Positions 17,479 to 25,834 of a stretch of 64,000 nucleotides of DNA are shown here, piece after piece (position 1 is the first letter of the stretch; every line of letters starts with the position of its first letter). Origin of the DNA: Pedococcus bigeumensis (GTDB taxonomy: Bacteria; Actinomycetota; Actinomycetes; Actinomycetales; Dermatophilaceae); contig NZ_RCZM01000001.1 of NCBI RefSeq assembly GCF_006438965.1, positions 249,097 to 313,096 of the forward strand. Reading direction: 5' to 3'. The notes under the pieces are model-generated. The model was given only the letters and a program-made list of their open reading frames with translations. It made no database searches and was not told where the DNA came from. The translations under genes and the position numbers were made by a program.

Positions 17479-18852
17479 ATGGATGGGGGCATGTCGTTCG
17501 AGCAGCGCAGCGCGGCGGTGGAGCAGGCGTGCCGTGCCCTGGCCGGAGTCGATGGCGACCTGTGGGCCGCCAGCGGCGCGGAGCTGGGCCGGTTCGCGTC
17601 CCAGCTCGACGAGCTGGGAACGCGCGTCGACGCGGCGCGGGTGGACCTGCTTCGCGAAGCGGTGGACCGCGCGGAAGCCGGGTCGGGCCGCTCAGGCGCG
17701 CACGCATGGCTCCTCGACCACTCGCCGTCGCTGCGTGCCGGCGGCTCGGCACGCGTCGTGCGGCTGGCCGAGACCGCCCACGACGAGCGGTATGCGGCGC
17801 TGGTCGCGGCCGTTCGCCAGGCGCGGGTGCCGCTGGTCACGGCGGCGGTGGTGGTCGAGGAGTTCGAGCGGCTCGGTCCTCGACTCGCGGAGGGCGCGGA
17901 GGGTCCGGTGCTGGACGGGCTCATCGACGTGGCGTCGTGGGGTCGGCCAAAGGACGTGCGCGGCCTTCGGGACCGGCTGGTCGCCAAGTACGGGGCGGCG
18001 GGTGAGTTCCAGGGGGAGCATGACCGGCTGTGCGAGCGGCGGTCCTTGTCACAGGCGTTCTCCGACGGCTTCGGTCTGTTCGAGTACACGATGGTCGTCG
18101 ATGCCGAGGCCAGGGCGACGATCGAGGCTGCCGTGCAAGGACTCTCGGCGCCTCGACCGGCAGACGAGGAGCCGGACCGTCGGGCGTCGGGGCAGCGGCG
18201 GATGGACGCGCTGCTGGAGGTGGTGCGCCGCGGGGTGGGGTCCGCCGACGGGGTGGCGACCACGCCGAAGGCTGAGCTGTTCGTGACCGTGTCGCTGCAG
18301 GACCTGGTGGCCCGGTCGAACGCCGCGACGGTGTTCGGGTCGGGTGAGGCGGGCACCCTCATCGGCCCGGAGACGGCCCGGCGGATCGCCTGCGACGCCG
18401 GGATCGTGCCCGTGGTGCTGGGCAAGGACGGCCAGGTCCTCGACCTGGGCCGACGGTTCCGGCTCTTCACCTCCGCCCAGCTCCGCGCCCTGTGGCTGCG
18501 CGACGGCGGGTGCACGTTCCCGAACTGCACCGTGCCGGCGTCCTGGTGCGACGGGCACCACCTGAGGCATTGGGTCGACGGCGGCGCCACCGATCTTGGC
18601 AATGCTGCGCTGCTGTGCGGGCGGCACCACACGATCGTGCACCGCAAGGGCTACTACGGGGAGCTGATCGACGGTCACGTCAGGTGGCTGCTCGTTCCTG
18701 GCTCCTATGACCGATGGCTCGCCGACCGACAGGCGGCATCGGCGGGCCGTGCGGCGGTGGTGGGAGAGCGGCCAGCGGTCAGGACCTACGACGTGTGGGG
18801 CGAGCTCGAGATCGCCTCTGGTTCGCAGCCATCGCCACCGTGGCGACCATGA
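17479..18852 (+). CDS. DUF222 / HNH endonuclease-domain protein (13E12 family)
   Basis: This 457-residue protein has an N-terminal helical DUF222 region (~20-300) and a C-terminal HNH nuclease domain. The HNH core has CTFPNC, then WCDGHHLRHW, LGNAALLCGRHH and TIVHR, so both zinc-binding cysteine pairs and the catalytic histidines are present. The family is typically present in many copies per actinobacterial genome and is related to the 13E12 repeat proteins of mycobacteria. Mobility has been proposed, but no inverted repeats or target duplication are evident here. Function is unknown. Confidence 0.88.
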   Translation: MDGGMSFEQRSAAVEQACRALAGVDGDLWAASGAELGRFASQLDELGTRVDAARVDLLREAVDRAEAGSGRSGAHAWLLDHSPSLRAGGSARVVRLAETAHDERYAALVAAVRQARVPLVTAAVVVEEFERLGPRLAEGAEGPVLDGLIDVASWGRPKDVRGLRDRLVAKYGAAGEFQGEHDRLCERRSLSQAFSDGFGLFEYTMVVDAEARATIEAAVQGLSAPRPADEEPDRRASGQRRMDALLEVVRRGVGSADGVATTPKAELFVTVSLQDLVARSNAATVFGSGEAGTLIGPETARRIACDAGIVPVVLGKDGQVLDLGRRFRLFTSAQLRALWLRDGGCTFPNCTVPASWCDGHHLRHWVDGGATDLGNAALLCGRHHTIVHRKGYYGELIDGHVRWLLVPGSYDRWLADRQAASAGRAAVVGERPAVRTYDVWGELEIASGSQPSPPWRP

Positions 18853-18945
18853 CCCAGCCCCACAGCCCGCCACACCCGACGGGCCTGCTGGCACGCCCTG
18901 GGGCGCCCATCGAGTTCGCGGAATGTGTGCCGTCGAGTCAACCGC

Positions 18946-20652
18946 TCAGAGCTGGGTGAGGGCCTCCATGGCGGTGCGGATCGCGGTAAGCCTCTCTGCG
19001 GCGATCTTGCGTGCTGTCTTCAGGTCGGAGGACACCGGCTCGATGACTTCGAGGTAGACCTTGAGCTTGGGCTCGGTGCCGGAGGGCCGCACGATGATCC
19101 GCGAGTCGTCGTCGAGGTAGTAGCGCAGTCCGTCGGTGGGCGGCAGGGTGTCGCTGCCCTTGGCCAGGTCGTCGGCCCGCGAGACCGCAATCCCCGCAAC
19201 GTCTGTCGGCGGGGTGTCGCGCAACCGCGTCATCACCGTGCCGATCAAGGAGAGGTCCGCCACCCGCACGGCGAACGAGTCGGTCGCGTGCACTCCGTGC
19301 TCCCCCGCCAGGTCGTCGAGGACATCGGTCAGCGACCGTCCCTCCGCCTTGAGGGTCGCCGTCATCTCGGCCACGACCAGGGCAGCGCTCACGCCGTCCT
19401 TGTCGCGCACGTGGGGCGGGTCGACGCAGTAGCCGAGCGCCTCCTCGTATCCGTAGCGAAGACCGTCCACCCGCGAGATCCACTTGAACCCGGTGAGCGT
19501 CTCCTCGTGTCGCACGCCGGCGGCCTTGGCCATCGCCGCGAGCAGTCGCGACGAGACGATCGAGTTGGCGAAGACCGCATCGCCGTCCACGCCGCGAGCC
19601 AGGATGTGCGACCCGAGGAGAGCCCCCACCTCGTCACCTCGAAGCATCCGCCAGCCGCCCGGACCGGGCACCGCGACAGCGCATCGGTCGGCGTCGGGGT
19701 CGTTGGCGATGACGACGTCCGGCCCGGTCTGCTCGGCCAGCTCGAGCGCGGCGTCCATCGCGCCGGGCTCCTCCGGGTTGGGGAAGTGCACCGTCGGGAA
19801 CATCGGGTCCGGCTCGGCCTGGCTCGCGACGGGGATCGGCGCGGCATACCCCGCTCGGACGAAGGCCTTGGCGACTGTCTCGGAGCCGACCCCGTGGAGC
19901 GCGGTGTGCACGACGGTGACGTCGCGCGGGGTGTCCGTCGCGACGACCGTGATGGCGTCCTCGAGGTAGGCCGTGAGCACGTCGTCACCGAGCGTCTCCC
20001 ACCCGTCGTCGGCCAACGGGACGTCCGCGACGGCGGCGACCCGCGCGATCTGGGTGGCGATGTCGGCGTCGGACGGTGACACGATCTGCGAACCGTCACC
20101 GAGGTAGACCTTGTAGCCGTTGTCCTCAGGTGGGTTGTGGCTGGCCGTCACCATCACGCCGGCGTCGGCGCCGAGGAAGCGAATTGCATACGCCAGCACC
20201 GGTGTCGGCAGCGCCGAAGGCAGGATCGCCGCGCGCCCACCGGCACCCACGACCACGGCCGCGGTGTCGCGCGCGAAGACGTCGGAGTTCTTGCGGGCGT
20301 CGAAGCCCACCACCACGAACGGCTCGGGCTTGCTCGCCTTGAGGTATGCCGTGAGGCCGGCTGCCGCCCGGATGACCACCGAGCGGTTCATCCGGTTGGG
20401 ACCGGCGCCGATGGCGCCGCGCAGACCCGCGGTGCCGAACTCGAGCATTCCGGAGAACCGGTCAGCGAGGTCGTCGATGGAGTCCTGGTCGCCCGCCTTG
20501 GCCTTGGCGAGGATGTCGCCGAGCTCCACCCGGGTCTCGTGGTCGAGGTCGTCGTCGACCCACGCCTGGGCGGCGTCGATCAGCTCCTGCGCGTGGGCGT
20601 CGGCAGCGGACGGTGAGGCGGCACTGCGGCCGTGCCGCGCGGCATACGTCAT
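18946..20652 (-). CDS. Phosphohexomutase / phosphopentomutase-like (PmmB type)
   Basis: The 568-residue alpha-D-phosphohexomutase has the phosphoserine loop TASHNPPEDNGYKVY, the Mg-binding DPDADR, the sugar-binding GYEEALGY and the phosphate-binding RPSGTEPKLKVYLE. Size and domain order match actinobacterial PmmB and the phosphopentomutases of the PGM2 family. It lies 13 bp downstream of purine nucleoside phosphorylase. Isomerising ribose- or deoxyribose-1-phosphate to the 5-phosphate for DeoC is therefore likely; the annotated mannose role is less supported. ATG 20652 follows GAGAGGA. An octamer copy overlaps the start region. Confidence 0.88.
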   Translation of the reverse strand: MTYAARHGRSAASPSAADAHAQELIDAAQAWVDDDLDHETRVELGDILAKAKAGDQDSIDDLADRFSGMLEFGTAGLRGAIGAGPNRMNRSVVIRAAAGLTAYLKASKPEPFVVVGFDARKNSDVFARDTAAVVVGAGGRAAILPSALPTPVLAYAIRFLGADAGVMVTASHNPPEDNGYKVYLGDGSQIVSPSDADIATQIARVAAVADVPLADDGWETLGDDVLTAYLEDAITVVATDTPRDVTVVHTALHGVGSETVAKAFVRAGYAAPIPVASQAEPDPMFPTVHFPNPEEPGAMDAALELAEQTGPDVVIANDPDADRCAVAVPGPGGWRMLRGDEVGALLGSHILARGVDGDAVFANSIVSSRLLAAMAKAAGVRHEETLTGFKWISRVDGLRYGYEEALGYCVDPPHVRDKDGVSAALVVAEMTATLKAEGRSLTDVLDDLAGEHGVHATDSFAVRVADLSLIGTVMTRLRDTPPTDVAGIAVSRADDLAKGSDTLPPTDGLRYYLDDDSRIIVRPSGTEPKLKVYLEVIEPVSSDLKTARKIAAERLTAIRTAMEALTQL

Positions 20653-20665
20653 GGTGGGCGTCCTC

Positions 20666-21517
20666 TCAGATGGTGGCGACGACGGCGGCGAGCAGCTTGC
20701 CGCACCGCTCTGCGGCGGCCTGGCCGGCTTCGATGACCTCCTCGTGCGAGAGCGGCTGGTCACTGATCCCGGCGGCGAGGTTGGTGACGAGCGAGATACC
20801 GAGGACCTCGAGGCCGGCCTGGCGGGCGGCGATGGCTTCGAGGGTCGTGGACATGCCGACCAGGTCACCGCCGAGCACCTTGGCCATCTGCACCTCGGCC
20901 GGGGTCTCGTAGTGCGGGCCGCGGAACTGGACGTAGACGCCCTCGTCGAGCCCGGGGTCGACGGCGCGGGCCAGGTCGCGCAGCCGCGGAGAGTAGAGAT
21001 CGGTGAGGTCGACGAAGTTGGCGCCCTCGATGGGGGAGTGTGCGGTGAGGTTGATGTGGTCGCTGATCAGGACCGGCGTGCCCGGCGTCCACGCGGGGTT
21101 GAGGCCGCCGCAGCCGTTGGTGAGCACGATGGTCCTGCAGCCGGCGGCAGCTGCGGTGCGGACCGCATGGACGACTGCGCGCACGCCCTTGCCCTCGTAG
21201 AAGTGGGTGCGGGTGCCGTAGACGAGGGCACGGCGGCCCGTGTCGGCGATCGCGACCGAGCGCATCGTGCCGCTGTGCCCGGCGACAGCGGCCTTGGCGA
21301 AGCCCGGTACGTCGGCGTTGTCGATCGTGGCGAGCGTCTCGCCGATCAGGTCACCGGTCTGGCCCCAGCCCGAGCCGAGGACGAGGGCCACGTCGTGCGT
21401 GGCGGCGCCGCTGCGCCCGGCGATGACGGCCGCTGCGGACCGGGCCACCTCGAACGGATCCGTGGCGGGGTCGGCGAGGTCGGAAGGGCCCGTAGAGGCG
21501 CTGCGCTGCTCAGTCAC
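20666..21517 (-). CDS. Purine nucleoside phosphorylase
   Basis: This 283-residue trimeric-type PNP has the N-terminal phosphate loop LVLGSGWG, HSG near residue 80, RTHFYEGKG, TNGCGGLNP (purine site), FRGPHYETPAEVQM and GMSTTLEAI. It splits (deoxy)purine nucleosides with phosphate into base and pentose-1-phosphate. The downstream mutase would convert that pentose phosphate, and DeoC would cleave deoxyribose-5-phosphate. GTG 21517 is preceded by TAGTCT at 6 nt, so the operon is probably transcribed without a leader. Confidence 0.93.
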   Translation of the reverse strand: MTEQRSASTGPSDLADPATDPFEVARSAAAVIAGRSGAATHDVALVLGSGWGQTGDLIGETLATIDNADVPGFAKAAVAGHSGTMRSVAIADTGRRALVYGTRTHFYEGKGVRAVVHAVRTAAAAGCRTIVLTNGCGGLNPAWTPGTPVLISDHINLTAHSPIEGANFVDLTDLYSPRLRDLARAVDPGLDEGVYVQFRGPHYETPAEVQMAKVLGGDLVGMSTTLEAIAARQAGLEVLGISLVTNLAAGISDQPLSHEEVIEAGQAAAERCGKLLAAVVATI

Positions 21518-21523
21518 TCCCGA

Positions 21524-21529
21524 AGACTA
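21524..21529 (-). promoter_or_regulatory. -10 box of the PNP operon (leaderless)
   Basis: TAGTCT (minus strand) lies 6 nt before GTG 21517. Confidence 0.6.
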
Positions 21530-21826
21530 TCCATGCGCGGACGCGGCGGCTCGTCGGTGGCACGGATCGCCCGCTTTGCGCTGGTTGGGGACGGTCGGCG
21601 GCCGGTTGCGGCAGGTTGCGGCCTCTCGCGTATTGCCTCTGACCTGCACTGTTGGGCCAAAAATGTCCTTTCTTGACCAAGACCATAACTATCCGGAAAG
21701 ACCGTCGTTGTGCCTCCCGAGAGTGCCGCAACAGGGCCTCGGGGCCGGGGGGTCTTGGGGAGCTGACAGGCACGCTCTGTCATGGCAACCAATCCCACTT
21801 ACCCGTGGGCGCAGGGGGTTTTTCAG
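21530..21826 (+). other. Upstream region of the LAxTG protein; locally AT-rich
   Basis: With the TTG start I favour, about 309 bases separate the two genes. Bases ~21650-21710 are much richer in A/T than the surroundings (runs AAAAATG, CATAACTAT). They contain TTGACC and TAACTAT, which could be promoter parts, though the spacing is not canonical. GGTTGCGGC occurs twice nearby (around 21602-21620). I see no open frame that looks coding. Confidence 0.35.
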
Positions 21827-22924
21827 TTGAAGAGAATGCTCAGTACAGCCGCGACGCTGATCGCAGTCGGCGGCTTGGCACTGGCTGGTGCCGGATCGGC
21901 GTCAGCCCACTCGGCCATGGTCGCCGGCACCGCACAGTGCCGACCGGATGGCACCGTCGGCGTCACGTGGACGGTCACGAACGACTACCAGCTGCCGGTG
22001 CAGGTCACCCAGGCCAGCTCCACGGGTGGCGGTTCGGTCACCGGCCTCCCGGTCACCATCGATGCCGCGTCGTCAGCGGCCACCACGCGGGCGACCGTGC
22101 GACAGGAGGGGATCTCCCCGGGCACGCCGACGGCCACCCTGGGGGTCCACGGTGCCTGGTCGGACGGGTTCACCGCCGACAGCAACGGCACGGTCACCCT
22201 GCCTCAGGCCTGCGGACCGACGACGACCAAGGTCACGCCGGTGGCGCCGACTGTTTCCCAGGCGTCGGAGTGCGACACGACCGGGTTCCTCACGGTGCCG
22301 GTCACCGAGGGCGTGGGCTACTTCTTCAACGGCGAGCCGATCGCGGCGGGCAAGCACCCGGGTCCGTTGTCGGGCACCGTCACGGCCAAGGCGCTCAAGG
22401 GTTTTGAGCTGACGGGTACGTCTTCGTGGCCGGTCTCGATCGCTGCTGCGGACACCTGCTCGACCACGGTGACGCCGGTGGCGCCGACTGTTTCCCAGGC
22501 GTCGGAGTGCGACACGACGGGGTTCCTCACGGTGCCGGTCACCGAGGGTGTTGGCTACTTCTTCAACGGCGAGCCGATCGCGGCGGGCAAGCACCCGGGT
22601 CCGTTGTCGGGCACCGTCACGGCCAAGGCGCTCAAGGGTTTTGAGCTGACCGGCACCTCTTCGTGGGACGTGCAGATCGCCGCGGTGGTGGCCTGCGAGA
22701 CCGGCGGTGGTGAGACCGGCGGCGGTGAGTCGGGTGGCGGCGTGACCGTCGAGACCACCCCGCCCGCTTCGCCGATCCCGGCCGAGGTGTCCACTCCGAC
22801 GACCAGCGAGCTGGCCTTCACCGGTGTCAGCCCGCAGACCTGGACCTACGGGGTCGGGGGCGGGCTCGCCCTCCTCCTGCTCGGTGGTGCACTGTCGGTC
22901 ACGGCTGCGCGACTGCGCCGCTGA
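21827..22924 (+). CDS. Sortase-anchored (LAxTG) surface protein with duplicated domain
   Basis: I choose TTG 21827, 8 nt after AGGGGG. It gives MKRMLSTAATLIAVGGLALAG, an ideal signal peptide, whereas ATG 21782 adds 15 residues before the basic region and lacks a ribosome-binding site. The mature protein has a ~110-residue N-terminal domain, then two almost identical ~67-residue units (GYFFNGEPIAAGKHPGPLSG in each). A Gly/Glu linker, a Pro/Thr-rich stalk, LAFTG, a transmembrane helix and a terminal RLRR follow. LAxTG is the class E sortase signal typical of high-GC actinobacteria. The function of the repeated domain is not known to me. Confidence 0.82.
   Translation: MKRMLSTAATLIAVGGLALAGAGSASAHSAMVAGTAQCRPDGTVGVTWTVTNDYQLPVQVTQASSTGGGSVTGLPVTIDAASSAATTRATVRQEGISPGTPTATLGVHGAWSDGFTADSNGTVTLPQACGPTTTKVTPVAPTVSQASECDTTGFLTVPVTEGVGYFFNGEPIAAGKHPGPLSGTVTAKALKGFELTGTSSWPVSIAAADTCSTTVTPVAPTVSQASECDTTGFLTVPVTEGVGYFFNGEPIAAGKHPGPLSGTVTAKALKGFELTGTSSWDVQIAAVVACETGGGETGGGESGGGVTVETTPPASPIPAEVSTPTTSELAFTGVSPQTWTYGVGGGLALLLLGGALSVTAARLRR
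22232..22669 (+). repeat. Two near-identical in-frame tandem units, period 237 bp
   Basis: Bases 22232-22432 and 22469-22669 are copies differing at only a handful of mostly synonymous positions. The ~36-bp linkers differ more. Such conservation at silent sites indicates recent duplication or continuing gene conversion. Confidence 0.85.
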
Positions 22925-22944
22925 CCCACAGACCACTGCCCCAA

Positions 22945-22986
22945 TGACAGAGGGCGCTACGTCGGCTGACGTGGCGCCCTCTGTCA
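22945..22986. terminator. Bidirectional hairpin terminator, GGCT loop
   Basis: A 13-bp perfect outer stem (TGACAGAGGGCGC with its complement) continues through one T/G mismatch into five more pairs closing a GGCT loop. It lies between convergent genes and has no T tract, as is usual in high-GC actinobacteria. Confidence 0.8.
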
Positions 22987-23034
22987 GGGCCATGCGGATT
23001 CTCAGGACTGGCTCCGGTGCTCGCCGCTGGGGGA

Positions 23035-24123
23035 TCAGGTCCTCGCCGACACCGCCAGGGCGGCTTCGCCGGTGGGACGCACGGTCACCCGGGTGCCCGG
23101 AGGATAGTTGGACACGGCGCTGCTCGGCACCTGGACGATGGCCTGCCCGCCGGCCGCGAGCCCGACGATGACCCGGCCGTGCGCGCCGAGGAAGCTGACG
23201 CTCGTCACTGCATCGGGTCCGTTCGGATCCGCGTGCACCACAAGGTGTTCCGGGCGCACCAACACCGTGACCGGGCCTGACGTGGCCGACCCGACGAGCA
23301 GGGGCACGGAGCCACCGAGCACCGTCGCTGATTTTGCGTCGGCGTCGCCCGGGAGGCGGTTCGTCACCCCCACGAAGTCGGCGACGAAGTCGTTGACGGG
23401 TCGCGAGTAGAGCTCCTCGGGAGCCGCGATCTGCTCGAGCCGGCCGCTGCGCATCACGCCCACCCGGTCGGCGACGGCCAGCGCCTCCTCCTGGTCATGC
23501 GTGACGAACAGCGTGGTCGTGCCGACCTCGAGCTGGATCCGCCGGATCTCGTCGCGCAACTGGACCCGGACCTTGGCGTCCAGGGCCGAGAGCGGTTCGT
23601 CGAGCAGGAGTACCTGAGGTTCGATGGCCAGGGCGCGGGCGAGGGCGACGCGCTGCTGCTGCCCACCAGACATCTGGTGGGCGAACCGGTCCGCCTGGGT
23701 CGACAGGCCCACGAGGTCGAGCATCTCGGCTGCCCGGGCGCGCCGCTGCTGGCTGGACTGTCGCCGCAGCTGCAGCCCGAACTCGACGTTCTGCCGGGCC
23801 GTCATGTGCGGGAAGAGGCTGTAGGCCTGGAACACCATCCCGAGGTCACGCTTGTTGGTCGGCACCCGGGTCAGGTCCAAGCCGCCGACCTCGATGCGGC
23901 CGGAGTCGGGGTCCTCCAGCCCGGCGAGGCAGCGCAGCGCGGTCGTCTTGCCGCAGCCCGAGGGGCCGAGCAGCGCCACGAGCTCGCCCGGCGCGAGCCG
24001 CAGGTTGAGGTCGTCGAGCGCCTGCACCGGGCCGTAGCTGCGGTGCAGCCCGGTGAGCTCGACGGCCACCCCACGGGTGGCGTCGGTGGCGGCCTTGTCG
24101 TATGCCGTGGGCGCGGCGGTCAT
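23035..24123 (-). CDS. ABC transporter ATP-binding protein (Fe3+/polyamine/phosphonate-type importer)
   Basis: The 362-residue ATPase has Walker A GPSGCGKT, Q-loop FQAYSLFPHM, signature MSGGQQQRVALARAL, Walker B VLLLDEPLSALD and the switch His in FVTHDQEEAL. A C-terminal TOBE regulatory domain follows (~280-360, VRPEHLVV). It energises the two permeases encoded upstream; ATG 24123 overlaps the permease stop (ATGA). The CysA/PotA-like architecture is shared by iron, polyamine, thiamine and aminoethylphosphonate importers, so the substrate is undecided. Confidence 0.93.
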   Translation of the reverse strand: MTAAPTAYDKAATDATRGVAVELTGLHRSYGPVQALDDLNLRLAPGELVALLGPSGCGKTTALRCLAGLEDPDSGRIEVGGLDLTRVPTNKRDLGMVFQAYSLFPHMTARQNVEFGLQLRRQSSQQRRARAAEMLDLVGLSTQADRFAHQMSGGQQQRVALARALAIEPQVLLLDEPLSALDAKVRVQLRDEIRRIQLEVGTTTLFVTHDQEEALAVADRVGVMRSGRLEQIAAPEELYSRPVNDFVADFVGVTNRLPGDADAKSATVLGGSVPLLVGSATSGPVTVLVRPEHLVVHADPNGPDAVTSVSFLGAHGRVIVGLAAGGQAIVQVPSSAVSNYPPGTRVTVRPTGEAALAVSART

Positions 24124-24968
24124 GTGAGCTCCTTGCGGTTGCGCCGCAGTCGGGCGAGCGGCGAGGTGGCGCTGCGGGCGCCGCCGACGAAGGACATCGC
24201 GAACAGGATCACGAACGCGAAGACGAGGGAGGCGAGCCCGACCGCGATGGAGATCTGCGCGTCCGACTTGCCGATGAGGTACATCGCGACCTGGAGGTTG
24301 GTGCGGCTGAACAGGCTCGCGATGGTGAACTCACCGAGGGTCAGGGCGACCGCGAGGAAGGACGCCGACAGCACGGCGGTGCGCAGGTTGGGCAGGATCA
24401 CCTTGAGCATCACCGTGGTCCAGCTGGCGCCGAGCGAGCGTGCGGCCTCACTGAGCGTGCGGACGTCGATGGCCCGCAGGCCCGCGTCGAGGGAGCGGTA
24501 GGCGTAGGGGAGGACGAGCACGACGTAGGCGAACGACAGCCAGATCGCGTTGCCGCCCAGGAAGTAGGTGACCCAGGCGTAGACCGGGGTGAGCCCGACG
24601 ACGAGCACGATCGCGGGGACGGTGAGCGGGAGCAGGCAGATGAACTCGACGGTCCGGCCCAGCCCGGGCAGCCGCAGCCGGACCCAGGTCATCGTCGGCA
24701 CCAGCAGCACGAGCATGACCACGACGGTGAGGACCGCAAGGCCCACGGAGGCAAGGAACCCGGCGCGCAGGTCGGGGTAGCGGGTCGAGATCACCCCGAA
24801 GTCGGCCAACGCCGACCACGTCGCGGCGGTGCGGTGACCCGCGGAGTCGCGGGTGGTGAACTCGAGCATGCTGAACAGCGGCAGCCCGAAGAAGACCAGG
24901 GTGAGGGTGACCACGACCCAGCGGAAGAGGTCCTGGCGTCGCCGCATCGACGCCCGCTGGCCGCTCAC
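24120..24968 (-). CDS. ABC transporter permease
   Basis: GTG 24968 overlaps the upstream stop (GTGA) and gives 282 residues with about six membrane helices. The EAA loop is DVRTLSEAARSLGASW, with the conserved Gly contacting the ATPase. It pairs with the next permease to form the channel of the importer. Confidence 0.9.
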   Translation of the reverse strand: MSGQRASMRRRQDLFRWVVVTLTLVFFGLPLFSMLEFTTRDSAGHRTAATWSALADFGVISTRYPDLRAGFLASVGLAVLTVVVMLVLLVPTMTWVRLRLPGLGRTVEFICLLPLTVPAIVLVVGLTPVYAWVTYFLGGNAIWLSFAYVVLVLPYAYRSLDAGLRAIDVRTLSEAARSLGASWTTVMLKVILPNLRTAVLSASFLAVALTLGEFTIASLFSRTNLQVAMYLIGKSDAQISIAVGLASLVFAFVILFAMSFVGGARSATSPLARLRRNRKELT

Positions 24969-25834
24969 CGGACCAGCCACTTCGAGGCGCGCCGGTCCAG
25001 CACGGCATACGCGGTCATCACGATGGCGACGACCACGACCATGGCCAGTGCCATCGCCTTGCCGACACCCTCCTGGCCGAGCACCACCTCGGAGGTGAAC
25101 GTGCCGCCGATCTGCAGGGGCAGCAACGGTGCGCCCTGGGAGACCAGGGCCGCGGCAGTGGCGTAGGCCGAGAAGGCGTTGGTGAACAACAGCAGCAGCG
25201 CACCGATGAACGACGGCAACAGGATCGGGCCGGCGACCTTGCGCCAGTAGAGCGCCGTGCTGCCACCGAGCGTCTCGGTGGCCTCACGCCACTGCGGCCG
25301 CAGCCCTTCGACTGCCGGGAGGAAGACGATGAGCATCAACGGGACCTGGAAGTAGAGGTAGACCAGCATCAGGCCCTTGTCCCACTCGTACAGCCACAAC
25401 CCGCCGCCACCGACTCCCAGCAGCCGGGTGAGGAACCCCTGCGCCGAGAAGGTGGCAAGGAACGCGAAGGCCAGGATGACGCCACCGAACTGGGCCAACA
25501 CCCCGCAGAGCGAGGTGACGAACCGCTTGAGCACGCCGTTCGGGCGAGCCGTCGAGACGGCATACGCCAGGATCGCGCCGAGCACCGCGCCGACCACCGC
25601 CGTCACGACGGACAGGACCACGGAGTGCCACAGAGCCGAGGTGACGGCCGGTTCGCCGAGCGCACGGATGTTGCCCAACGTCGGGCGGCCGCCGCTGACG
25701 AAGGCGCCGATGACGACGACCAGCGCCGGGATGAGGAGGAAGACGGTGACGTAGGCGAAGAACGGGACGACACCCAGCAGGGCGCCCGATGGCCGCAAGC
25801 CACCGAGCGCCCTGCTGCGACGGGCGTCAGCCAA
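24965..25834 (-). CDS. ABC transporter permease
   Basis: This 289-residue membrane protein has six helices and an EAA loop WREATETLGGSTALYWRKV. It starts at TTG 25834, overlapping the substrate-binding-protein gene by 8 bp; no better in-frame start is apparent. It is the partner of the following permease. Confidence 0.88.
   Translation of the reverse strand: MADARRSRALGGLRPSGALLGVVPFFAYVTVFLLIPALVVVIGAFVSGGRPTLGNIRALGEPAVTSALWHSVVLSVVTAVVGAVLGAILAYAVSTARPNGVLKRFVTSLCGVLAQFGGVILAFAFLATFSAQGFLTRLLGVGGGGLWLYEWDKGLMLVYLYFQVPLMLIVFLPAVEGLRPQWREATETLGGSTALYWRKVAGPILLPSFIGALLLLFTNAFSAYATAAALVSQGAPLLPLQIGGTFTSEVVLGQEGVGKAMALAMVVVVAIVMTAYAVLDRRASKWLVR

Noticed and set aside
17479-18852. DUF222-HNH gene as part of an insertion element
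   Set aside because: No terminal inverted repeats, target-site duplication or transposase are visible, and its base composition matches the neighbours.
22232-22669. Tandem repeats as a CRISPR or satellite array
   Set aside because: There are only two long in-frame units without short regularly spaced repeats. They encode a duplicated protein domain.
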